This document shows, piece after piece, positions 9,801-16,900 of a stretch of DNA of 64,000 nucleotides; position 1 is the stretch's first letter, and every line of letters begins with the position of its first letter. The notes beneath the pieces are model-generated. The model was given only the letters and a program-made list of their open reading frames with translations, made no database searches and was not told the DNA's origin. Location of the stretch: positions 62,001 to 126,000 of the forward strand of contig NZ_SMCQ01000003.1 of the NCBI RefSeq assembly GCF_004343035.1, in the 5' to 3' direction. The translations under genes were made by a program, and so were the position numbers. This stretch comes from Longibaculum muris (lineage in GTDB: Bacteria > Bacillota_I > Bacilli_A > Erysipelotrichales > Coprobacillaceae).

Positions 9801-10302
9801 TGTTTTTCGTATCATTAGTATAGATTGTTGTATCTTTCATCAGATTTTGCTCTAATGTTGTAAAATAAGAACTTTCTAATTCTTTTAATGTATCTCTTAA
9901 AGGACTTGCTCCATAGTGATTTGGATAGACTTCATCTGGATCACTTGCATAATCACATTCCCAAGTTTCACTATATGTTTTATTAATATCCCAAGCAGGT
10001 TCAAACAACTGATCTGTTGCTAGTGGACTTGTCGCAAATAAAGTCAAACTATTCATTGTTTGACTTCCTGCAATCCACCATTGCTGAGCGTTATTACCGA
10101 AATAGACCTTGGCTGGATTTTTATTTCCGTCATTATTGTTTGTATTAAAGAGCATTAATTCATCTTTTATTGCAAATTGTGTATTGTCTGGCAGTTCTGC
10201 CGCATGAACCGGTGTACTTAGTTGTGGCAGCATGGTTAGGGTCATTGTCACCGCCAGCAGCAGAGCACTGGCTTTTTTCTTTAAATTCTGTAGTTTTTCC
10301 AT
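6808..10302 (-). CDS. Large cell-surface protein with Ig-like/MBG repeats and a sorting-type C-terminus
   Basis: A 1164-residue secreted protein. It begins with a classical signal peptide (MEKLQNLKKKASALLLAVTM, then a VHAAE cleavage region). A globular domain of about 350 residues follows, then Ig-like segments and two nearly identical MBG-type units containing KVYDGQEMAKPEI, and finally a DUF5011-like module (FDKEDGNLTKDIKV). The C-terminus has ETGD, a hydrophobic segment and RKRKMRKN, like sortase substrates with a degenerate motif in place of LPXTG. ATG 10302 has AAGGAG 8 bases upstream; ATG 10356 in frame is not preferred. It is the main intact cargo of the island and probably a wall-attached adhesin; the ligand is unknown. 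Confidence 0.85.
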   Translation of the reverse strand: MEKLQNLKKKASALLLAVTMTLTMLPQLSTPVHAAELPDNTQFAIKDELMLFNTNNNDGNKNPAKVYFGNNAQQWWIAGSQTMNSLTLFATSPLATDQLFEPAWDINKTYSETWECDYASDPDEVYPNHYGASPLRDTLKELESSYFTTLEQNLMKDTTIYTNDTKNNTVYSTTDKLYLAYGTDSDSKLTVGTNIPNALNTGLFIDSEYWGNSVAFWIRTPFINNSFSGLVADPHNSVTFGQISESYMLVPAFELNLSSVIFASAAQAASSEGNLALQDTDGQGAFTLRYKTDKLGSALVSYDKSKVELKGVPNGTYLVVQNSNGAWTKQITNETEVSARDMSLDSFANCKVWLETTDTTNRMTYATLATEEQRFDVNITAGNNLTVTNGTQGVVQGSAIRDITVEVVDKYYLPEGYIDGIKGLNGLTATATDTGFKISGTPTADVNITLTEATPMPQAPTPNFTENDIKRTKSSLTVNGTFDVVTYGDIEYQWDSGTWGTSPVLSDLEAGSKHTVSVRYQGKGIYLQSAEITATVSTKKDGKDVIDEPTNLTGIYGQTLKDVTLLTGWTWENKGTPLLVGTKSFKAHFDTKELETDYDFTGITGYNAQKQYVERKLSVEVSKADTLVEMKVNNIDKVYDGQEMAKPEIEVTGSSKTPDFKWYQKEADGSYTELKSAPKVVGSYKVVVSVEADDNYSATSTEKEFVISKANNEWTENLSIADWAYGNNANNPTASAKFGTVEFTYSNKENGTYTSDVPSNAGIWYVKASIAGTENYTGLEAKTSFEIAKIDSQVTITTKNMDKVYDGQEMAKPEIKVTGSSKTPDFKWYQKEADGTYTKLKSAPKVVGSYKVVISVEADDNCNTASTEKEFVISKADNEWKENLSITDWIYGNNANNPTASAKFGTVEFTYSNEKNGTYNDKVPTNAGIYYVKASVASNVNYTGLTQTVVFEITKAVPVYDVPQGLMMKQNETLSTVKLPEGFAWVDDTKVLDESGKHTLKAIFTPEDTNNYQSVEVDIIVEVVAPIIPLNSIPTIQAKDKTVTVGDKFDPLKDVSAFDKEDGNLTKDIKVIKNTVDMTKAGTYKIIYQVVDSQKATATKAITVTVKEKAGSQDTVNKPEKGDNEQIIIETGDATNIFLWNMTAVLSVLGIIIITSRKRKMRKN
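7440..8410 (-). repeat. Two tandem ~498-bp units inside the surface-protein gene
   Basis: Long stretches recur with a 498-bp (166-codon) offset, for example GGCTTTGGAAATCACAAATT at 7675 and again at 8173. The MBG-type unit with its flanking linker is therefore duplicated in frame. Edges are approximate. Near-identity at DNA level suggests recent duplication or gene conversion. Confidence 0.8.
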
Positions 10303-10425
10303 TTCATTCTTCTCCTTTTCTCGTATGTTCCTTTCCTGTTTTTTCACTATCCTCAATGTCTGTTATGGTTTCTATTTGGTTGTATGCCAAAAGAACAGAT
10401 TTTGTCTGTCAGTCTATCTGTCGCA

Positions 10426-10455
10426 AGCGTAGCAGTTTGTAAACATGGCTGTCAA
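10426..10455 (-). promoter_or_regulatory. Promoter candidate of the surface-protein gene
   Basis: Minus strand TTGACA (10455-10450), an 18-base spacer and TACGCT (10431-10426). The -35 is perfect and the -10 is weak. It lies about 125 bases before ATG 10302. Repeated CTGTC/GACAG words between 10401 and 10422 could be an operator. Confidence 0.5.
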
Positions 10456-10752
10456 CCACTTATTATAAATATTTATAGTGTTGTATAAGGCTTGATAGGC
10501 TTTAAATAAGTATATCATTTCCATTATCACATCACAATCGAAATAGACTAACAAGGCAAAATATCTAATAAAAGACAGCCTCAACAAAAAACAGATTATT
10601 CATGAGCAGGAAAAAGCAAGACAATACTGCTTGTTTATGTTCTTATACTATAATCTTTCCGTAGGATTCTTATGTAGCACAAGCTCAAACTGCGAAACTA
10701 AAGTTAGTTGCCTTTGTTTGAGTGTCTATGAATTTCGCGGCAACTTTGACTT
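10456..10752. other. Gene-free island DNA with coding debris
   Basis: No intact gene. Immediately after the parB remnant on the minus strand a short open stretch reads KVKVAAKFIDTQTKATNFSF and then stops. It is probably debris from a recombination or deletion that removed the rest of parB. Confidence 0.35.
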
Positions 10753-10989
10753 TCACATTGTTCCTTCAGCCGTAAACACAGGATTGGAATAAGAATCGCT
10801 TAATTCCATCATATCCTTATCTTCTCGCACTTTAAATGGATGATGAGGAAAGGCACTAATCGTATCAAGAGGAATATCAATAATTTTTATTGCATTATCC
10901 TCTCTTATTGACTGATCTGATTTAAACAGTATATCCTCATCGAGATTGAAATCGGGTATTTATACTGCGCTTAAAGGTTTTCTCGGCAT
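10753..10989 (-). pseudogene. parB: parB remnant (N-terminal part, interrupted)
   Basis: ATG 10989 follows a strong GGGAGGTGG site and overlaps the parA end. Translation gives MPRKPLSAV, an in-frame TAA, then IPDFNLDEDILFKSD, IIDIPLDTISAFPHHPFKV and MMELSDS, which resembles the N-terminal part of plasmid/ICE ParB nuclease-domain proteins. The homology ends abruptly after about 65 residues and the frame closes at 10753. The nonsense codon and the missing C-terminus mean no working ParB can be made. It originally formed a parAB partition operon. Confidence 0.7.
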
Positions 10990-11763
10990 TTTGTTCCACC
11001 TCCCTTGCTAAAGATAAATAGGCAAAAGCACCATCATTCTTCGGATCGTATGAGAAAATACTTTGACCAACACTAGATGCTTTGCTGATAGCAACACGTC
11101 GAGGAATACACTTTTTAAATACCGAAAAATGTTGCCCTACTTTTCGACAATCTGTCTTTGAATATTTCTTGACTGTGTTGTTCGATCATCAGTCATTGTA
11201 ATAAGAATACCTTCAACAGATAAATCCGGATTTATATCACGTTTTGTTTTTAAAATTGATGATATTAAATTCGTTGTACTTGAAGATGATAGATATTCTG
11301 ATTGTGTTGGGATAATCACACTATTAGCACAGGCAAACGCATTGATTGTTAGTTCACCCAAAGATGGACTGCAATCAATTAAAATATAATCGTAGTTATC
11401 TTTGAGTGGCGCAATAATATCTTTTAAAACAGTATCTTTGTTTTCAAGATTAGTAAGCGTTGTTTCAATTGCTGCTAAACGAGTGTTTGCAGGAATAAAA
11501 TCAAATCCTTCATCATTATGGAAGATACTTCCATAATCACATTGATCATTCACAATTACTTCAAGCATCATATTGCCTATATTTTTCTTGATTGTATCAA
11601 CATCATAACCTAATGCTTTACCTGAATCACCTTGAGGATCAAAATCAATCAGCAATACATTTTTCTTTTTCAAACTCAAGGCACTTGCTAAGTTAATACT
11701 TGTAGTTGTTTTACCAACACCGCCTTTTTGATTGGCAATTGCTATTATTTTTCCATATGTCAT
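10937..11763 (-). pseudogene. parA: parA ATPase, frameshifted near the C-terminus
   Basis: The N-terminal 208 residues are a good ParA/Soj ATPase: deviant Walker A KGGVGKTTT at residues 13-21, DFDPQGDSG at about 41-49 and ILIDCSPSLGEL. It stops after RQIVEK at 11137. The conserved remainder (FKKCIPRRVAISKASS, GQSIFSYDPKNDGAF, LAREVEQNAEKT) continues at once in another frame to 10937. Restoring one A in the run GAAAAG at about 11140 would join the frames. Either the gene is inactivated by a 1-base deletion or there is a homopolymer sequencing error. It begins with ATG 11763 after AAAGGAGG. Confidence 0.8.
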
Positions 11764-12092
11764 GTTTCACGACCTCCTTTCTTTTAAGACAACTTGAAAA
11801 GTTGGCTATGTAAATAAAAAACTATTCATCTAATGACAAATAGAATAAAATATGTTATGAATTTGTGTATTTAGTTCAAATATGTTCTCAAGTGCTCTTT
11901 AGGTGTATTGAATGTTCTAACGTATCTGTTGAAAACATTCAAAATTTGTTGAATTTTAATGTATAAAAAGGGCACCCCTGTGTTGAAAGAAAAAGGAGCA
12001 GTACAATCAATTTGTACAACTCCCTAATCTTAGGATAAATCCATTATCCTCTCTTAGTTAAATGGGCATAAAGCCCATAAAATAAGCTTAAT
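11764..12092. other. Island right-end non-coding DNA
   Basis: No gene. It holds the parA leader with the inverted repeat CAACTT-GAA-AAGTTG (about 11789-11804) and an integrase-arm-like repeat near 11973-11990. Three short hairpins follow: GTACAA...TTGTAC at about 12010, AGGATAA...TTATCCT at about 12032, and GGGC...GCCC at about 12064. The last could weakly terminate the tRNA transcript. Confidence 0.35.
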
Positions 12093-12169
12093 TGGTACTC
12101 CGGATGCGATTTGAACGCACGACCTATCGCTTAGGAGGCGATTGCTCTATCCACTGAGCTACCGAAGTA
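12093..12169 (-). tRNA. tRNA-Arg (anticodon CCU), intact, inside the island
   Basis: A complete 77-base cloverleaf with encoded CCA: acceptor TACTTCG/CGGAGTA (one G-T), D arm GCTC...GAGC, anticodon stem ATCGC/GCGAT around CTCCTAA, and T arm GTGCG-TTCAAAT-CGCAT. Anticodon CCU reads AGG. It lies about 65 bases inside the right core. With the chromosomal tRNA-Arg(CCU) split, this may be the functional supplier of that isoacceptor, unless further copies exist elsewhere. Confidence 0.95.
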
Positions 12170-12233
12170 TATGTGTGATAATTTGCCCTAAAACAGCTCA
12201 TAGGCAGGGAAATGGGGTGCGATTCGCTCTTTT

Positions 12234-12273
12234 CTTAGGAGGCGAATGCTCTATCCTACTGAGCTACAAAGAC
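12234..12273 (-). tRNA. 5' half of the split tRNA-Arg(CCU)
   Basis: The minus strand reads GTCTTTG, D arm GCTC-AGTAGGATA-GAGC, then anticodon-stem 5' strand TTCGC and loop CTCCTAA, after which tRNA homology breaks. The following bases (AAAAGAGCGAATCGCACCCC) cannot complete the anticodon stem next to the loop and contain only a rudimentary T-arm-like piece. The matching 3' half is at 6119-6163. The chimeric RNA made here should not fold into a tRNA. Confidence 0.88.
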
Positions 12274-12338
12274 ATTAAGCATGTTAAAATAACAACATGT
12301 TTATTCTAACATGGCTTAATAAAAAATTCAATTATGAT

Positions 12339-12518
12339 TCATTGATATTGGGATATTCTTATTTGATTCCATTGACTTAATAATTTCTCAATATAATAAA
12401 TTGTCATTTTTTCATACCATTCCCCAGTTTGTAAATCAACCAAACAATAAAGATGATTTTCTCTTTTTAACAATCCCAAACCATAATAATAAAGTCCTGC
12501 TTGAAGATCAATTGGCAT
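12339..12518 (-). CDS. Small conserved-looking protein, 59 aa, unknown
   Basis: ATG 12518 follows a strong AAGGAGG site, which argues for real translation. The product (MPIDLQAGLYYYGLGLLKRE at the start) is aromatic-rich and predicted soluble, with no family recognised. A segment like YCLVDLQTGEWYEKM suggests a small beta-sheet fold. It lies 21 bases after the PAP2 gene on the same strand and probably shares its transcript. No function can be given. Confidence 0.6.
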   Translation of the reverse strand: MPIDLQAGLYYYGLGLLKRENHLYCLVDLQTGEWYEKMTIYYIEKLLSQWNQIRISQYQ

Positions 12519-12539
12519 AAAAAAACCTCCTTGTTCATT

Positions 12540-13142
12540 TTATGAAAAAGAAGGCCATTTATGATTCTTCATTAATGAAATCACGATACTTAAATAAGTG
12601 ATAGAAAATAAAAATCCAGCAATAATATCACTTGTATAATGAACACCTAAATAAATGCGTGTCATACCAATGAAAATAGGAATCACCAATATCAATATGG
12701 CAAGATAACGATGACGAGGATAAAGCCAATAAGCAATCAATCCAAAAAGTGTCATTGAAACCATCGCATGAGCTGAAGGAAAGCTATAACTATTTTCTTC
12801 AACCAAATGGATAACAGATGGTCTTGGTCTAGCAACTATAACTTTAATAATTTGATTCATAATAGCAACTATAGCTACATGTACACTTACTAAAAGTCCC
12901 TTTTGAAAATGAAACAAGCAACATATCAAACAAACCATTACAACCCCAACAGTTGAACCAAAGAACGTAATTGTTTTCATCAACATTGTAATATGTTCAC
13001 TTTGAAAGCTGGCTAGAAATTGATAGAAAGTCTCATCTATCTTTTCAAAATATCCTTGATAAAAACATATTAAATCAATCACCAATAACATCAATGATAT
13101 CACAATATATTTTCTATAATTCTTTATCGACTCTAATCCCAT
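12540..13142 (-). CDS. PAP2-family membrane phosphatase
   Basis: A 200-residue membrane protein with about six hydrophobic segments and the three PAP2 signatures: K100...RPRP (about 105-108), PSAH at 122-125, and R162...H168...D172 ([12 protein letters not shown]). This family dephosphorylates lipid phosphates such as undecaprenyl diphosphate or phosphatidylglycerol phosphate at the membrane. Its ATG at 13142 lies 29 bases inside the end of the serine acetyltransferase gene, so the two are cotranscribed. The exact lipid substrate cannot be told from sequence. Confidence 0.88.
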   Translation of the reverse strand: MGLESIKNYRKYIVISLMLLVIDLICFYQGYFEKIDETFYQFLASFQSEHITMLMKTITFFGSTVGVVMVCLICCLFHFQKGLLVSVHVAIVAIMNQIIKVIVARPRPSVIHLVEENSYSFPSAHAMVSMTLFGLIAYWLYPRHRYLAILILVIPIFIGMTRIYLGVHYTSDIIAGFLFSITYLSIVISLMKNHKWPSFS

Positions 13143-13650
13143 TTTCTTTTACAATTCTCCCCGGTACCCCAACAACAGTACAATTTGGTGGTACGTCTTT
13201 TAAAACAACTGAAGATGCCCCCACAATACTGTTATCTCCAATTGTCACATCACCAATAATTCTTGCCCCTGAAGAAATCATTACATTATTTTGTAGAGTT
13301 GGATGTCTTTTAACCTTATGTTCACCAGTTCCAACACCACCTAATGTAACCCCTTGATACAAGGTACAATCATTACCAATAATCGTTGTTTCACCAATCA
13401 CAACCCCCATGCCATGATCAATAAAAAATCTTTTTCCGATAGTCGCTCCTGGATGAATTTCAATTCCTGTTAAGAATCTTGCAAATTGACTTAAAAATCT
13501 TGCGAGTATTTTAAGATGGCAATTCCATAAAAAGTGATTAATACGATAAAAGAACATCGCATGTAATCCAGGATAGTTCAAGATGACATTCACACGATTA
13601 CGAGCCGCTGGATCCATCTCTAAAATTCTTGAAATTAAACTCTTTTCCAT
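13114..13650 (-). CDS. cysE: Serine O-acetyltransferase (short form)
   Basis: A 178-residue left-handed beta-helix acyltransferase that makes O-acetylserine for cysteine synthesis. A helical N-terminus ([19 protein letters not shown]) is followed by hexapeptide repeats with [13 protein letters not shown] and GVTLGGVG, typical of CysE. It is shorter than E. coli CysE, like the Gram-positive forms. A GTG at 13659 overlaps the AGAGGGG site, so ATG 13650 is chosen. It overlaps the PAP2 gene downstream. No cysK or T-box is seen nearby. Confidence 0.88.
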   Translation of the reverse strand: MEKSLISRILEMDPAARNRVNVILNYPGLHAMFFYRINHFLWNCHLKILARFLSQFARFLTGIEIHPGATIGKRFFIDHGMGVVIGETTIIGNDCTLYQGVTLGGVGTGEHKVKRHPTLQNNVMISSGARIIGDVTIGDNSIVGASSVVLKDVPPNCTVVGVPGRIVKENGIRVDKEL

Positions 13651-13721
13651 TACTTTCACCCCTCTTTGTTTAACTATTTAACCACAAATAAACAAAAGAA
13701 ACAATTTAAGTAATAATTTTT

Positions 13722-15146
13722 TTATTCTTCAATAATATCATCTGGACGCTTTAATGCCTTACGATAAAAGCGAATAAACATTGAAGTTGTGATACACGCT
13801 GCTAAGATATCAGAAACAGGTTCAGCAAATAATACCGCAAAAACTCGTGGTGCATCATAAACCATTGAAGCAATGGAAGTTGACATATGAAAGGCAAAAC
13901 TTGTTTCTCCTAACAAATATGGAAAAATATAAATAAAAGGAATCAGCAATATAATTTTTCTTGTTATGGCCATCCAAACAGAAACTTTAGCTTGTCCTAA
14001 TGCCATAAAGGCTTGTTGACAGGCTGTTTGTGCCCCAAACATACCAGCACCAATTAAAAAGACACGCAATGCCCATGATGAAAAATGAATAGTTGGTGCA
14101 TCTTTTGTAAAAATAGATACAAAGAATGAAGAAAAGATAATCACCAAAATACACGCTCCCATAGCAAAGCCAAGGCAAAGCTTAAACATCAAATGAAAGG
14201 TTTCTCTTACACGCGTATAATTTCTTGCACCATAGTTATAACTTAGAATTGGTTGTGCCCCTTGACATAAACCTAGTAATGGCAAGGTAATAAACTGCCA
14301 AATACTCATCAAGATAGCCATCGTTGCGACTGCCATAGTCCCTCCATACATCAATAATTGATTATTGAATGATATTTGTAACAAACTTTCTGTTGCTGTT
14401 TGTACAAAAGGTGAAATACCTAATGACATAATTGCCAAAACAATCTTTAAACGCGGGATGAGATATTCTTTTTTAATTTTAATAATACTTTTTTGACCAA
14501 ACAGGAAAATAAGCACCCAAATGGCTGAAACTCCTTGAGCAATAATCGTTGCTAAAGCAGCTCCAGCAACTCCCATATTAAAAACAAAAATGAAAAGTGG
14601 ATCTAAAACAATATTAATAATTGCTCCAATCACAACTGTATACATTCCAATCTTAGCAAAACCTTGGGTATTAATATAAGCATTCATACCTAGCGTAATA
14701 TGCACAAAAATTGTTCCTAATGCATATATACTAATATATGAAATAGCTGGTGCCAAGGTCTCCTCATTTGCCCCAAATAACAACAATAATGGACGATTAA
14801 AGAAAAGAATCAATAATGTTAAAACCAAACCACAAATAATTAATAAAACAAAACTATTTGTCATAATTTCTTCAGCTTTATCTTTTCTTTGTTCCCCCAA
14901 ACGAATAGCACAAAGTGGTGCTCCACCCACCCCTACAAGTTGTGTAAAAGCACTCACAAAAGTAACAATGGGTAGAGTTACTGATAAAGCAGCCATCGCA
15001 ATTGTTCCATTTGCCATTTGTCCAATATAAATACGATCAACAATGTTATAGAGAATATTTACAAGTTGAGCAATAATTGATGGAATTGCTAAAGAGAAAA
15101 GTAATTTAATAATTTTTTCATGTGCCAAACGATTATTCGTTGCCAT
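13722..15146 (-). CDS. MATE-family efflux transporter
   Basis: A 474-residue protein with about 12 transmembrane helices in two MatE halves. The opening (IIKLLFSLAIPSIIAQLVNI followed by LYNIVDRIYIGQ) is characteristic of MATE/MepA-type drug:cation antiporters. ATG 15146 follows AGGAGG; the in-frame ATG at 15164 has no such site. Its substrate may be cationic drugs or a metabolite. It is separated from the upstream PAP2 gene by a terminator, so it may have its own promoter in the short gap. Confidence 0.9.
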   Translation of the reverse strand: MATNNRLAHEKIIKLLFSLAIPSIIAQLVNILYNIVDRIYIGQMANGTIAMAALSVTLPIVTFVSAFTQLVGVGGAPLCAIRLGEQRKDKAEEIMTNSFVLLIICGLVLTLLILFFNRPLLLLFGANEETLAPAISYISIYALGTIFVHITLGMNAYINTQGFAKIGMYTVVIGAIINIVLDPLFIFVFNMGVAGAALATIIAQGVSAIWVLIFLFGQKSIIKIKKEYLIPRLKIVLAIMSLGISPFVQTATESLLQISFNNQLLMYGGTMAVATMAILMSIWQFITLPLLGLCQGAQPILSYNYGARNYTRVRETFHLMFKLCLGFAMGACILVIIFSSFFVSIFTKDAPTIHFSSWALRVFLIGAGMFGAQTACQQAFMALGQAKVSVWMAITRKIILLIPFIYIFPYLLGETSFAFHMSTSIASMVYDAPRVFAVLFAEPVSDILAACITTSMFIRFYRKALKRPDDIIEE

Positions 15147-15173
15147 GATATAACCTCCTATCATACATAAAGA

Positions 15174-15197
15174 AAGCAGGCAACATATTACCTGCTT
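15174..15197 (-). terminator. Terminator after the glycan/PAP2 operon
   Basis: Minus strand AAGCAGG-TAATATGTTG-CCTGCTT followed by TCTTTA. The stem overlaps the TAA of the PAP2 gene. Confidence 0.65.
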
Positions 15198-15874
15198 ATT
15201 TTGCTTAGATTTTTGAAAAGACGAGGATTTTGATCATCCACTCTTTCTTCAATTTTAAAGACATCTAATTTATAAATAAGAATATAAAGAATAATTGCTA
15301 AAACGCATGCTGAAATAGCATCTAAAATTGAATGTTGTTTAATAAACATTGTTGAAAGTGTAATCATAATAGCTGATACACTGGCAAATGTTATCATTCC
15401 TTTTGAATGCTTAAAATCATTGCATTTGATTAAAGCAATCGCACAGCCAATTGAATTAAAGACATGAATACTTGGAAAAACATTCTGACTCTTATCAGCT
15501 GTATAAATAAAGTTCACTAAAAATGTTGCAAGGGGACTTCCCTGAATGACTTCAGGACGATGATCAAAGCTTGTTGGATAAACGGTAAAAACAATCAAAC
15601 AAACTGTCATTCCTATAAATAAGAATGCGACACATCTATAGAAATCCTTCTTATGAGTAAAAAACAAATAAGCGATTGTTCCAGCAACAAATAAGAACCA
15701 ATAGACATAAGGATAAATAAACCATGAAACAAAAGGTAAAGCATGATCGATTGATGTATAAACATCATGGAATCCCATATTTCCTCTTTGCTGTAATCCA
15801 AAATACCAAGGTAAATAGATTACAAAATAAAGAAATACCCATGCATGTTTATATTCAGATAACCACTTCTTCAT
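15188..15874 (-). CDS. PAP2-superfamily membrane protein
   Basis: A 228-residue protein with about six transmembrane helices. NVFPSIHVFNS and FIKQHSILDAI match the second and third PAP2 phosphatase motifs, as in inositol-phosphorylceramide-synthase-like members. The first motif is weak (around SFDHRP). Its ATG overlaps the TAA of the glycosyltransferase gene (TAATG), so the genes are coupled. In this setting it may dephosphorylate or recycle a lipid carrier used for surface-glycan synthesis; that is inferred from its neighbours. Confidence 0.8.
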   Translation of the reverse strand: MKKWLSEYKHAWVFLYFVIYLPWYFGLQQRGNMGFHDVYTSIDHALPFVSWFIYPYVYWFLFVAGTIAYLFFTHKKDFYRCVAFLFIGMTVCLIVFTVYPTSFDHRPEVIQGSPLATFLVNFIYTADKSQNVFPSIHVFNSIGCAIALIKCNDFKHSKGMITFASVSAIMITLSTMFIKQHSILDAISACVLAIILYILIYKLDVFKIEERVDDQNPRLFKNLSKISR

Positions 15875-16890
15875 TAATTAAACCCAAATAACTTTTGTGA
15901 AATTGAATAACCTAAAGTAATAATCTTCTTACCAGCAATGCTATCCATTTCCATAAAAGTTCCTAGTGTTGTATGTTTCACTGCTTTATATAATTCAGGA
16001 TTCTTTTGTTTCAAATATGCCCATAATTCATTCTTCTTTTGTAAATGTTCTTCAGTTCCAGACTTAATTAATAAAACGGTAGAAACAGTTGTAATCATAG
16101 TTAAATACTTCACCATATAATTACGTAACTTACGACTTTTTAACTGCATCACATCACAACAATCTATCATCATCTTATTGACTTTAATTTGTTGATCAAT
16201 ACGTGAAATCATTACTTTCTCATTGACTGACTGATCTTCTCTACCAATAAAATAACGATATAAATCAACATTTAAATAATAAAGTGTACTGACAAAAGGT
16301 AATGGTTGATAAACAAATAAATTATCAACATAGAAAGTATGTTGAGGTAATTGTAAATTACAATTTCTTAACAATTGCGTACGATAAATCACACTATGCA
16401 TCAATAAATTTTGTTGTGGATAGAAATGTTTAACATCGTACCATCTAAATGTTCTATTTTGTGGTAATGCATTTGTATATCTAATGACACTCGATTTATT
16501 TTCACTAGGTTTTTCATACACATAGTTTGCAATTAACATATCAACATCATCAGCTTTTTGATGTAGTTGTTTAATTGTTTCAATAACCTTCACTAAAGCT
16601 GATTGATCAAACCAATCATCACTATCCAAAACCTTAAAATAAAGTCCTGTCGCATTTTTTAAACCAGTATTCACAGCTTGACCATGTCCACCATTTTCTT
16701 GATGAATACATTTAATTGTATCTGGATATTGTTTAACATACTCATCACCAATTTGAGCTGTATTATCTTTAAATCCATCATCAACAATAATAATCTCCAC
16801 ATCATCTTTAAGAATTAAACATGATTCAATGGCTTTAGCCATATATTCCTGTGAATTATAACACGGAATCGCAACACTTAAATATTTCAT
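15874..16890 (-). CDS. Family 2 glycosyltransferase
   Basis: A 338-residue GT-A-fold glycosyltransferase. The N-terminus has VAIPCYNSQEYM, IIIVDDG at about 33-39 and LDSDDW at about 88-93; DSDD is the metal/nucleotide-sugar DxD element. The C-terminal half is specific and unassigned, and no membrane segment is clear. It lies 10 bases downstream of glf in the same operon. UDP-galactofuranose is therefore a reasonable donor, but this is an inference from position. Confidence 0.85.
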   Translation of the reverse strand: MKYLSVAIPCYNSQEYMAKAIESCLILKDDVEIIIVDDGFKDNTAQIGDEYVKQYPDTIKCIHQENGGHGQAVNTGLKNATGLYFKVLDSDDWFDQSALVKVIETIKQLHQKADDVDMLIANYVYEKPSENKSSVIRYTNALPQNRTFRWYDVKHFYPQQNLLMHSVIYRTQLLRNCNLQLPQHTFYVDNLFVYQPLPFVSTLYYLNVDLYRYFIGREDQSVNEKVMISRIDQQIKVNKMMIDCCDVMQLKSRKLRNYMVKYLTMITTVSTVLLIKSGTEEHLQKKNELWAYLKQKNPELYKAVKHTTLGTFMEMDSIAGKKIITLGYSISQKLFGFN

Positions 16891-16900
16891 AGTTTTCCTC

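Larger units (their letters stand above)
6156..12241. mobile_element. Genomic island inserted in a tRNA-Arg anticodon loop
   Basis: The two ends share the 8-bp core CTTAGGAG (6156-6163 and 12234-12241), the anticodon-loop region of a tRNA-Arg(CCU) gene. Outside the cores lie the two complementary halves of that tRNA. Inside are a large surface protein, broken parA and parB, decayed DNA and one intact tRNA-Arg(CCU). The surface-protein DNA is visibly less AT-rich than the flanks. I found no integrase, relaxase or other transfer gene, so this is probably the remnant of a larger integrative element. Integration at anticodon loops is known for tyrosine-recombinase elements. Confidence 0.8.

Noticed and set aside
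6156-12241. Integrase, relaxase or conjugation genes within the island
   Set aside because: Both strands were read; only surface protein, parA/parB remnants, short debris and a tRNA were found.
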